A DNA stretch of 19,976 bases from HGM04593 sp045588485 (GTDB lineage Bacteria > Bacteroidota > Bacteroidia > Bacteroidales > Bacteroidaceae): positions 1 through 19,976 of the forward strand of contig JAZNEI010000038.1 of assembly GCA_045588485.1 (NCBI GenBank), in the 5' to 3' direction. Under the pieces are notes generated by a model. That model was given only the letters and a program-made list of their open reading frames with translations, was not told the DNA's origin and did not search any database. Within the stretch, counting starts at the first letter, position 1. Every line of letters begins with the position of its first letter. Made by a program: the position numbers and the translations under genes. This document shows, in pieces, positions 1 through 6,721 of the stretch.

Positions 1-123
1 TAAATAACCAAGACCACTGCTTCTATAGCAATATATTTTCGTAAAAGTATCGTTTTGCGAATAATTTGAAATATCCCCTTTTGTCTTTTCATAATAAATT
101 TTATCTGTTACCGCATGATCCAT
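1..123 (-). CDS. Possible partial ORF, product unknown, runs off the left edge
   Basis: On the minus strand a frame opens with ATG at 123 and stays open for 41 codons to the first base of the window (MDHAVTDKIYYEKTKG...). I do not recognise the peptide. It is hydrophilic, with several Tyr and Asp and no membrane segment. An in-frame TAG lies just upstream of the ATG. There is no Shine-Dalgarno sequence, although the neighbouring peptidase gene has a very strong one, so a real gene here would be atypical. In AT-rich DNA a 41-codon open frame is not rare by chance. It lies beyond the peptidase terminator and would need its own promoter. Confidence 0.2.
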   Translation of the reverse strand, partial: MDHAVTDKIYYEKTKGDISNYSQNDTFTKIYCYRSSGLGYL

Positions 124-142
124 TTTGCTATAGCACTAAAAG

Positions 143-168
143 AAAAACCGGAATTTCTTCCGGTTTTT
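143..168. terminator. Intrinsic terminator after the M16C peptidase gene
   Basis: A perfect 11-bp stem (AAAAACCGGAA / TTCCGGTTTTT) with a TTTC loop. Read on the minus strand it follows the peptidase stop codon at 172 by a few bases and ends in a T-tract. It also has a T-run on the plus strand (to 170), so it could work in both directions. Confidence 0.85.
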
Positions 169-171
169 TTG

Positions 172-3075
172 TTACGTCAATGGTTCAATAAAGTCAAACC
201 ATTCTGTATTTGTTTTGATTTTTTGATCGTTACCAATTGTACATATATTCTTACAGTCGATCATCCGAAGTAAATTCTGACACTGACGAATATCTGCATC
301 TGTTGTATGCAAAATTTCTAATCGCTGTCTGATTAACGATTCATCAGAAACTTCTTTATAAAACTTCCCAATGGCTGCGTTCAATCGATCCATATTCGTT
401 TTGGGCTGATCCAGCTCATTGATCGTACCAAGAATATATTTTGTCATTTCTCGTTCATCTGCTTTGAACACAGCAATCTCATCTGACAATGTTTGGAAGG
501 TTTTATATGTCTCTGCAAGTTTAGGATCTCTATAAGAATAAAAATAACTGAATCCATTCTGCATGAATTTACAGCCGCAACCATATGCACCGCCTTGCAC
601 GCGGATTTTATTCCAGAGATATTCCAGATTTATGATCGTACGCAATACCTGAAATTTCCCATGATATGGAATATTATTTTTTTTGAAATCAAAGGATGTA
701 ATATTGTATACAATCCCATTCGTATTTGCAAAAGCAGCTTTTTGTGGACACAAATTAAAATCATAGTTAAATACAAGGTTTTTTCCCTCCGGCAGATGAA
801 AAGCTTCCAATTTTGTTTTCACATTCCGGAAATCTTCATCCCCGCATCCAACGGCTGCTTCCATATTTTGTTTGCTGAAAATAATTTCAGATACCTTTTT
901 CAAATTATCTATAATAGGTGCAGCCTCTTTTTCCAGCTGAGCATCAATATCACATAAAAAATGATAATAACGGATACCACTGGTCAATTCATCAATATAC
1001 AGGCCAGGAAAAAGATTACTTCCACTATAGAAAATGCCATAATAATGGGCATTGTTTTGCAGTTCATTTTCCCCTTTTATTTTCGCAGATTTGATGATCT
1101 TCTTCATATTTTCAATCTGGTTAAAATCTGTATTCAACAGAATTTCTTCCAATATATGAAACGCCTGATCTATGTCTTCTTTCAAAAGTTTCATCTTCAC
1201 AGAAAGGAATGAACGATATTCCTCTGAACTTTTATTAAAAGAAGTGTTTTGAAAAGAAAGCCCACCAAAAGTTTGATTTTTAATCGTTGGCAACTGTTGA
1301 TAGGAATACGTTTTCGTATCAAGTTTCCCCAATAGCTCTGTCAACAATCCTGTATAAGGTAACAATTCCTGTGGAATAGCAGAAATGTCAAAGAAAATCT
1401 TCAGATACAGAATACCATTGCTTTCCAACGGAACATGCAGCAATGGATTCCCGTTTGCAAAGCCTACATTCTGGTATTTTGTGATTTTTGGCATTTCATC
1501 GATTTCACTGATTTCCAGCAAAGGGATCTGCGCCAGAATTTCCGGCGAATCCGGATGTTTTTGGAATAGATCCAGATTTTCTGTATCCTTTCTGATTTCT
1601 TCAAAATTATCCTTCGTCATATTCCGGTATAATTCATCCATTTTCATCTGAAATGCTTCATATTCCTTGATGTCCTTTCCTTTTTCAGGTGTAAAGACTA
1701 CATAGATTTTATCCGTATTATCCACAAAAACAGTTTGTAACAGTTTTTCAAAATACCCTTCTTTGCTTTCACGTTTCAGAGTTTCGATGGTTTTGATCAT
1801 GCGAAGTCCATCAAAAGGGGTTTCTCCATGAAGCCAGCGTTTCATCATTCTTGTACAGTAAATCAGGCCTTTCGGCGTAGCCCCATAGTCTTCTTCTCTC
1901 AAAAGAAAATCATACTTCCTTAAGGCACCCTGCAGCAGATCTTCAGGTAAACCTTCAAAAGCAAGACGCTGACACTCCTGATCAATGATATCAATAAATG
2001 TTTGGATTTTTTCTGCATCAGCATTTTTTGCTACGATGGAAAATACCATTTCATAAGTGGAAGAATCAAACCAACCTTCCGTTTCATGGCAGATACCAGC
2101 TTCCAATAATGCGTTTTTCAGTGGCGAAGCATTACTTTCCAGCAAAACATAGGATAAAATCTGAAGTGCCATAATACGTTCAGGGTCTGTACATTTCCCA
2201 ACTTTCAGTCCATATGCAAGGTAAGTCCCCTCTTCGTTTTCTTCGGAGACAGCATAGGAATCATGAATGATCCTCCCTTTTTCAGCACATACGGTCTCTC
2301 TGATTTCAGGTAATTCTTCGCTTCTTTCAAAATGAACCAGATAATCCTCGTGGATATGTTTCAGACAAGCCAGCGGCTCCATATCACCATACAGGAAAAA
2401 ATAAGCATTAGAGGGATGGTAATAGGTCTTATGGAAATCAATAAAATTTTCATAGGTCAGATCCGGTATGGCTTTTGGATCACCACCCGATACAAAGCCA
2501 TAGGTAGTTTTTCCAAAAATTGCCCGGGAAATAACACCACTCAACTGACTTTCCGGATCAGCCAGAGCCCCTTTCATTTCATTATAAACAACGCCTGTTA
2601 CATTCAGACCATCATCCTTCAGCAGATATCTCCAACCCTCTTGCTGAAAAATCTCCTTTTTTTCATAGATTTTCGGAAAAAAAACCGCATCAAGATAAAC
2701 ATCCATCAGATTATGAAAGTCCTTTTCATTGCAGCTGGCAACGGGATACATGGTTTTATCCGCATATGTCATGGCGTTCAGAAAAGTATTCAGAGAACCT
2801 TTGGCCAATTCATTAAAAGGATCCTTTGCCTCATATTTTCGCGAACCACAAAGAACAGAGTGCTCCAAAATATGAGGTGTACCACAATCATCGGAAGGTG
2901 GTGTCTTAAAAGCAACATTAAACACCTTATTATTATCGCTGCTTTTCAAATATACTAATTTCGCCCCACTCTTTTCATGAAAAAAAAGATATGCCGTGCT
3001 GTGGATATCTCTGATTTCTTCAATTTTTTCCAAAGAAAAGCCGTGATAGGTTTCATTTAATTTCCATCCAGTCAT
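172..3075 (-). CDS. M16C family zinc metallopeptidase (presequence protease / PreP-like, insulinase superfamily)
   Basis: A 967-residue cytosolic peptidase of the usual PreP length with no signal peptide. The inverted zinc motif HILEH is at residues 68-72, with His68 and His72 as ligands and Glu71 as catalytic base. The third zinc ligand is Glu166 in NEMKG. Near residue 850 the second half carries the Arg and Tyr of the RVQGGAYG motif, which the family uses to bind the substrate backbone. Known relatives form a closed two-halved chamber that degrades unfolded peptides of tens of residues; here that role is inferred. The ATG at 3075 is set by AAGGAGGTG a few bases upstream. Codon use (GAA for Glu) and this Shine-Dalgarno are of Bacillota type, unlike everything right of about 3,500. 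The gene is monocistronic, between its own promoter and a terminator. Confidence 0.92.
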   Translation of the reverse strand: MTGWKLNETYHGFSLEKIEEIRDIHSTAYLFFHEKSGAKLVYLKSSDNNKVFNVAFKTPPSDDCGTPHILEHSVLCGSRKYEAKDPFNELAKGSLNTFLNAMTYADKTMYPVASCNEKDFHNLMDVYLDAVFFPKIYEKKEIFQQEGWRYLLKDDGLNVTGVVYNEMKGALADPESQLSGVISRAIFGKTTYGFVSGGDPKAIPDLTYENFIDFHKTYYHPSNAYFFLYGDMEPLACLKHIHEDYLVHFERSEELPEIRETVCAEKGRIIHDSYAVSEENEEGTYLAYGLKVGKCTDPERIMALQILSYVLLESNASPLKNALLEAGICHETEGWFDSSTYEMVFSIVAKNADAEKIQTFIDIIDQECQRLAFEGLPEDLLQGALRKYDFLLREEDYGATPKGLIYCTRMMKRWLHGETPFDGLRMIKTIETLKRESKEGYFEKLLQTVFVDNTDKIYVVFTPEKGKDIKEYEAFQMKMDELYRNMTKDNFEEIRKDTENLDLFQKHPDSPEILAQIPLLEISEIDEMPKITKYQNVGFANGNPLLHVPLESNGILYLKIFFDISAIPQELLPYTGLLTELLGKLDTKTYSYQQLPTIKNQTFGGLSFQNTSFNKSSEEYRSFLSVKMKLLKEDIDQAFHILEEILLNTDFNQIENMKKIIKSAKIKGENELQNNAHYYGIFYSGSNLFPGLYIDELTSGIRYYHFLCDIDAQLEKEAAPIIDNLKKVSEIIFSKQNMEAAVGCGDEDFRNVKTKLEAFHLPEGKNLVFNYDFNLCPQKAAFANTNGIVYNITSFDFKKNNIPYHGKFQVLRTIINLEYLWNKIRVQGGAYGCGCKFMQNGFSYFYSYRDPKLAETYKTFQTLSDEIAVFKADEREMTKYILGTINELDQPKTNMDRLNAAIGKFYKEVSDESLIRQRLEILHTTDADIRQCQNLLRMIDCKNICTIGNDQKIKTNTEWFDFIEPLT

Positions 3076-3080
3076 AAAGC

Positions 3081-3089
3081 ACCTCCTTA
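3081..3089 (-). promoter_or_regulatory. Strong Shine-Dalgarno of the M16C gene
   Basis: On the minus strand TAAGGAGGT stands about 5-6 bases before the ATG at 3075. It fixes the start and is a marker of Bacillota-type translation, in contrast to the leaders right of 3,500. Confidence 0.85.
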
Positions 3090-3103
3090 TGCTTGATAAA
3101 CAA

Positions 3104-3132
3104 AGTATACCATACTTCTATAGAATACACAA
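3104..3132 (-). promoter_or_regulatory. Sigma-A-type promoter of the M16C gene
   Basis: On the minus strand a -35-like TTGTGT (3127-3132) is followed after exactly 17 bases by TATACT (3104-3109). A TG one base upstream makes it an extended -10. It lies between the rubrerythrin terminator and the peptidase Shine-Dalgarno. The -35 is weak, but the extended -10 compensates. Confidence 0.6.
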
Positions 3133-3142
3133 AAAGCTGAAT

Positions 3143-3175
3143 AAAAAAGGATGGGAATATTTCATCCCACCCTTT
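3143..3175 (-). terminator. Intrinsic terminator after rubrerythrin
   Basis: The hairpin arms 3146-3156 and 3165-3175 give 11 pairs with one mismatch, and a T6 tract follows on the minus strand (3143-3148). It starts 18 bases after the rubrerythrin stop codon. Its form fits the Bacillota-like left part of the window. Confidence 0.8.
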
Positions 3176-3192
3176 GAAAATACTTGATTCGA

Positions 3193-3738
3193 TTATTTGA
3201 AATATCTGTTGTACAGACCCAGGAATGCTTTGCCGTGTCTTGCTTCATCCTTAGCCATTTCATGTACTGTGTCATGGATTGCATCCAGGTTATATTCTTT
3301 CGCTCTCTTAGCCAGATCAAATTTACCAGCTGTTGCACCATTTTCAGCATCAATTCTCAGTTCCAGGTTTTTCTTTGTGGAATCTGTTACCACTTCGCCC
3401 AGCAGTTCTGCAAATTTTGCAGCGTGTTCAGCTTCTTCCAGAGCCGCTTTTTCCCAGTACAGACCAATTTCAGGATAGCCTTCTCTATGAGCTACTCTGG
3501 ACATTGCAAGATACATACCAACCTCGGTGCACTCACCTATGAAATGCGCGTTCAAGTCCTTAATCATCTCATCATCGCAACCCTTTGCCACGCCAATCAC
3601 GTGCTCTTGAACAAACTCGAGCTTACCCTCAACCACCTCGTTGAATTTATCGGCGGGAACCTTGCACATAGGACATCTCTCGGGAGCAGAATCACCATCG
3701 TGTACATAACCACATACTGAACAAATAAATCTTTTCAT
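3193..3738 (-). CDS. rbr: Rubrerythrin with N-terminal rubredoxin domain; codon usage changes abruptly inside the gene
   Basis: A 181-residue non-heme iron peroxidase of the reverse type. The N-terminal rubredoxin centre has CxxC pairs at Cys6/Cys9 and Cys22/Cys25. The ferritin-like di-iron domain follows, with candidate ligands Glu69/Glu72 and ExxH motifs at Glu102/His105 and Glu165/His168. Such proteins reduce hydrogen peroxide to water in anaerobes. It lies 51 bp downstream of perR on the same strand, so co-expression and PerR control are likely. Oddity: residues 1-72 use GAG for all 8 Glu and CTC/TTG for Leu, while residues 86-181 use GAA for all 13 Glu and CTG for all 10 Leu. The 3' half resembles the Bacillota DNA to its left and the 5' half the Bacteroidales DNA to its right. 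The protein reads through without a break, so function is sure, but the gene may not exist as one piece in any single genome. Confidence 0.93.
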   Translation of the reverse strand: MKRFICSVCGYVHDGDSAPERCPMCKVPADKFNEVVEGKLEFVQEHVIGVAKGCDDEMIKDLNAHFIGECTEVGMYLAMSRVAHREGYPEIGLYWEKAALEEAEHAAKFAELLGEVVTDSTKKNLELRIDAENGATAGKFDLAKRAKEYNLDAIHDTVHEMAKDEARHGKAFLGLYNRYFK

Positions 3739-3789
3739 AGTCGTAAATTTTAATAGTTTATCAATTAGCTTTATTAATTTATATTTATG

Positions 3790-4209
3790 TTATTGTAAGC
3801 ATTTTTTACACACTCCACGCAGATAAAGTTGCGCATCTGTAATCTGTACTCCTTCAGCTCCATCGAACCAAGCGTGGTAATCACCCTTCACCGGCAGGTC
3901 AAAAATCTCGCCACAGTTGTTGCATCTAAAATGCGCGTGTATGTTTGTATTTCCATCGAAACGCTGAAAGTTATCGTCAATCTGAATAGGTGTTACCAAT
4001 CCCAGTTCGGCATAAAGCTTTAAAGTATTATAGACTGTTGTCAAAGAGAGCGAACCAAGTTCGTCGCGCAGGCTCTCATAAACAGCCTCGGCTGTCGGAT
4101 GAGCTGTACTGCGATGCACATACTCGAAAATTGCAAGTCTCTGCACCGATGGCCTTACACCGGCATCTATCAACTTGTTTTTCAGTTCGGCTCTTGTTAA
4201 CATTTTCAT
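3790..4209 (-). CDS. perR: PerR-type peroxide-sensing repressor (Fur family)
   Basis: A 139-residue winged-helix repressor. Positions known from Bacillus subtilis PerR are all present at the same numbers: His37, Asp85, His91, His93 and Asp104 for the regulatory metal. Asp85 (in RFD) is the residue that favours PerR over Fur. The structural zinc site is Cys96/Cys99 and Cys134/Cys137. In the family, peroxide oxidises a metal-bound His and releases the DNA, switching on peroxide defence. The next gene on the strand is rubrerythrin, a classic PerR target. A Bacteroidota promoter lies upstream, with an inverted repeat over its -33 element that could be an autoregulatory operator. ATG at 4209 was chosen; ATG at 4203 is also possible. 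Confidence 0.9.
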   Translation of the reverse strand: MKMLTRAELKNKLIDAGVRPSVQRLAIFEYVHRSTAHPTAEAVYESLRDELGSLSLTTVYNTLKLYAELGLVTPIQIDDNFQRFDGNTNIHAHFRCNNCGEIFDLPVKGDYHAWFDGAEGVQITDAQLYLRGVCKKCLQ

Positions 4210-4262
4210 ATCTCAAAACTCTTATTCATTCATTTTCTCGCGCTTCATTTCTGAAATCATTG

Positions 4263-4293
4263 CAAATATAAAACCATTTTAAATACTATGCAA
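4263..4293 (-). promoter_or_regulatory. Bacteroidota-type promoter of perR
   Basis: On the minus strand TTGC (4290-4293) is followed after exactly 19 bases by TATATTTG (4263-4270), matching the Bacteroidota -33/-7 consensus (TTTG-N19-TAnnTTTG). It would drive perR and probably rubrerythrin, with a leader of about 50 bases. Confidence 0.75.
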
Positions 4294-4299
4294 GTATTT
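4281..4299. promoter_or_regulatory. Inverted repeat over the perR -33 element, candidate PerR operator
   Basis: AAATACT and AGTATTT flank a 5-base spacer as a perfect 7-bp inverted repeat. It covers the -33 TTGC of the perR promoter, a good place for a repressor. The spacing (7-5-7) differs from the B. subtilis Per box (7-1-7), so the assignment is an inference from position and symmetry. Confidence 0.4.
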
Positions 4300-4361
4300 T
4301 CACGATTTTTTTTATTTTTTTCCGTTTTTTTATTTTAAAGGACAATTTTTCGGTGCATTTC

Positions 4362-4392
4362 TTGCAGTTATAATAATTAGTATTTATCTTTG
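4362..4392 (+). promoter_or_regulatory. Bacteroidota-type promoter of the FAS1 lipoprotein gene
   Basis: TTGC (4362-4365), exactly 19 bases, then TATCTTTG (4385-4392), a full match to the TAnnTTTG -7 box. Transcription should begin near 4,399, giving a leader of about 100 bases. It is divergent from the perR promoter, and T-rich tracts (4,308-4,336) lie between the two. Confidence 0.78.
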
Positions 4393-4412
4393 GGCGAATT
4401 TACCTATTATAT

Positions 4413-4459
4413 TTTATAAAGAGTAGAGCCTTTATAAATTGTTTCCCGACATATTGTCG
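4413..4459 (+). promoter_or_regulatory. Two hairpins in the 5' leader of the FAS1 lipoprotein mRNA
   Basis: The first has a perfect 9-bp AT-rich stem (TTTATAAAG 4413-4421 / CTTTATAAA 4430-4438) with an 8-base loop. The second is CGACA-TAT-TGTCG (4447-4459). Both lie between the predicted start of transcription and the ATG. They may stabilise or regulate the mRNA; no known riboswitch is recognised. Confidence 0.35.
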
Positions 4460-4499
4460 AATAAACGTTACAAAAAAATTATTAAAAATAACACAAAAG

Positions 4500-6626
4500 A
4501 TGAAAAAAAACGTTCTAACCAAGATCAAATCCATAGCACTTTTTTCTGCTATCGGAATTGCCGGAGCCATCTTCACCGGATGTACCGAGGACATTGACCA
4601 AAGCAACAGGTACACATTCACTGGAGAGACAATTACCGACTTTCTCGAGAACCGTCCCGAGAAATTCAGCAAGTTCTGTTATCTGCTTGACAAGGCCCAC
4701 ATTGGAAAATCATCCTCAAGTAGTGTGCTCAAGACCTTGACAACCTATGGTGCATACACCTGTTTTGCGCCCACAAACGAAGCTATCGACACCTACTTGC
4801 AAGAGCAGTACGATATCTACAACAACTCTTTGGGTACCGACGAGGTTGAAATAACAGGTATCTACTCTCCTTATCTCGAGGACCTTAGCGACTCAATGGC
4901 AACCGTAATTGCCAAAAACCATATCATCGAGGCTGCATTCTTCACTACCGACATCAAGAGTGACGGTGCATTCCCTAAGAACAACATCAACAACCGTTTT
5001 ACAACTGTATCTTTCGAGAACGATGAGGAAGGCAACGTTGTAATCCTTATTAACAACAGTGCCAAGATTATCGAGTCGGATGTAGAGGCCGAGAACGGTA
5101 TTGTACACATCGTCGACCACGTAGTAGCCCCCTCGAACAAACTTTTATGCGACCACTTTGCACAATACGAGGAGTTCAGTCTTCACAGCGAAGCTATCAC
5201 AGCTACCGGTCTCGACGAAGTTCTTCGCATCTACGAGCTTGATCCCGATTACGATCCTTATATGACATCACCCGACAAGATGTCTACATCGCAAATGGGT
5301 ACCAAAGCTCCCTACCCCGAGACATACGTTCAAAAATACACACTTCTTGCAGTAACAAACACAACATACGAATCGTTAGAAATTAGAACATTTGACGAGC
5401 TTGTTGCATTTGCCGAAAAGTGGTATGGCGATGAGGCTAAGGGCGACTACAAAAACCCCAACAACGCATTGTATCGCCTTATATCATATCACATTATCGA
5501 CCGTCAGTTGCTCTACAACGGTACAGCTCCCGGTGGTTTCGTAATGGACGGTCTTAATGACATTCACGACGGTTACAAGGCATCGGAAAATATCCCCAAT
5601 GTATTCGACCGTTACGACTACTTCGAAACATTACATCCCTATTCAATAATCAAAGCTACACGTCCTTCAATTAATTCAGCACGTAAGGATGACCTTATCA
5701 TCAACTACTCACAGGACGAGGGTACACGTGTAAACAACCCCGAAATGAAGAACCACATCAACGCCCGCGTTCTTCCCATATCCGAGGCTACCGAGCTTCC
5801 CGGTCTTGAGAATTTCGACGATAACACGCTGAACGGCAGTATCCACGTAATCGACCGTCTCCTCATCTTCAACGAGGACGAGATGAAGGGTAACGTACTC
5901 AACGAGCGTATGCGTTGGGACTCGGCATCACTGTTCCCCGAGCTTACCAACAACGGCGTAAGATGGCACGAACGTAAAGCAGGTTGGAAAGAGATTTACA
6001 TCCCCGACGGTTTCTGCAAGCGTCTTAAGGTAAACAACGAGTCTACTTATCCATTCTATCTGCCTCCTCATCCTAACCAGTTGAACGGTTGGGCCAACTA
6101 TCAGGGCGACGAGATTCTTATTGACGGACAGTACGACTTCCAGTATCGTATTCCTTACGTACCCGAGGGTACATACGAGATTCGCTTCGGATTCGGATTC
6201 TCATCGGCACGCGGTATTTGCCAGTTCTACCTCGATAACAAAATCACAGGTATCCCCGTAGATATGTTCTACTACGACAACAAGCGTACAATGATTGCCG
6301 AAGATATGGCAACAATCATTGACGGTGCATTCAATGGCGACCAGGAGGCAATAGATGAGTACGACAAGATTCTACGTAACCGTGGATGGATGAAAGGTCC
6401 CGCAAGCGTATTCAGCAACGGCTCCGACAGTAAGTCGATGCGCGAGTCAAAGGTAGCTTATCGCCGCATTGTAACACAGGCACATCTTACAAAGGGCGAC
6501 CATTGGCTACGCTTCAAGGACGTAACAGTAGGTGGTGGCAATTTGCGCCAGTTCTCACAAGACTATCTTGAGATTGTACCTAAGAGCGTAATCACCGACC
6601 CCACAAAGCCCGAGGATAAACTCTAA
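4500..6626 (+). CDS. FAS1 (fasciclin) domain outer-surface lipoprotein with Bacteroidota-specific C-terminal domain
   Basis: A 708-residue predicted lipoprotein. A lysine-rich start and hydrophobic stretch lead to the lipobox FTGC, with lipidated Cys28. The acidic residues that follow (TEDID) resemble the Bacteroidota surface-export signal. Two FAS1-like domains follow, about residues 43-213 (ending IVHIVDHVV) and 225-455 (ending GSIHVIDRLLIF). A C-terminal region of about 250 residues, rich in aromatics, resembles the DUF5108-type domain often fused to FAS1 in this phylum. FAS1 domains mediate adhesion or glycan and protein binding; the ligand is unknown. Relatives often sit beside SusC/SusD genes, but here the gene stands alone with its own promoter and terminator. 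Codons are strongly biased (AAG, GAG, AAC, CTT/CTC, few ATA), as in the bL25 gene and unlike nadE, which suggests high expression. Confidence 0.85.
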   Translation: MKKNVLTKIKSIALFSAIGIAGAIFTGCTEDIDQSNRYTFTGETITDFLENRPEKFSKFCYLLDKAHIGKSSSSSVLKTLTTYGAYTCFAPTNEAIDTYLQEQYDIYNNSLGTDEVEITGIYSPYLEDLSDSMATVIAKNHIIEAAFFTTDIKSDGAFPKNNINNRFTTVSFENDEEGNVVILINNSAKIIESDVEAENGIVHIVDHVVAPSNKLLCDHFAQYEEFSLHSEAITATGLDEVLRIYELDPDYDPYMTSPDKMSTSQMGTKAPYPETYVQKYTLLAVTNTTYESLEIRTFDELVAFAEKWYGDEAKGDYKNPNNALYRLISYHIIDRQLLYNGTAPGGFVMDGLNDIHDGYKASENIPNVFDRYDYFETLHPYSIIKATRPSINSARKDDLIINYSQDEGTRVNNPEMKNHINARVLPISEATELPGLENFDDNTLNGSIHVIDRLLIFNEDEMKGNVLNERMRWDSASLFPELTNNGVRWHERKAGWKEIYIPDGFCKRLKVNNESTYPFYLPPHPNQLNGWANYQGDEILIDGQYDFQYRIPYVPEGTYEIRFGFGFSSARGICQFYLDNKITGIPVDMFYYDNKRTMIAEDMATIIDGAFNGDQEAIDEYDKILRNRGWMKGPASVFSNGSDSKSMRESKVAYRRIVTQAHLTKGDHWLRFKDVTVGGGNLRQFSQDYLEIVPKSVITDPTKPEDKL

Positions 6627-6657
6627 AATGCAAAATTCTAATATGAATAGATAAAAA

Positions 6658-6692
6658 AGAGGGTGTGTCAAACAAAATATGACACACCCTCT
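6658..6692 (+). terminator. Terminator-like hairpin after the FAS1 lipoprotein gene
   Basis: A perfect 13-bp stem (AGAGGGTGTGTCA / TGACACACCCTCT) with a 9-base loop, 31 bases after the stop codon. No T-run follows on the plus strand, but an A-tract precedes it. It may end transcription or protect the 3' end, with some read-through into nadE, for which I see no clear promoter. Confidence 0.65.
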
Positions 6693-6721
6693 GCGTTATA
6701 TATACAATAAAAAAAGAGAAT

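Noticed and set aside
172..3075. M16C peptidase as part of a peptide-maturation (RiPP or pqqF-like) system with its neighbours
   Set aside because: No precursor peptide, radical SAM or transporter gene adjoins it; it is a lone long PreP-type protease, and its link to the rest of the window is doubtful because of the breakpoint in rubrerythrin.
3162..3353. Small minus-strand frame overlapping the 3' end of rubrerythrin and its terminator
   Set aside because: It is a shifted reading of the rubrerythrin gene and runs into the terminator hairpin.
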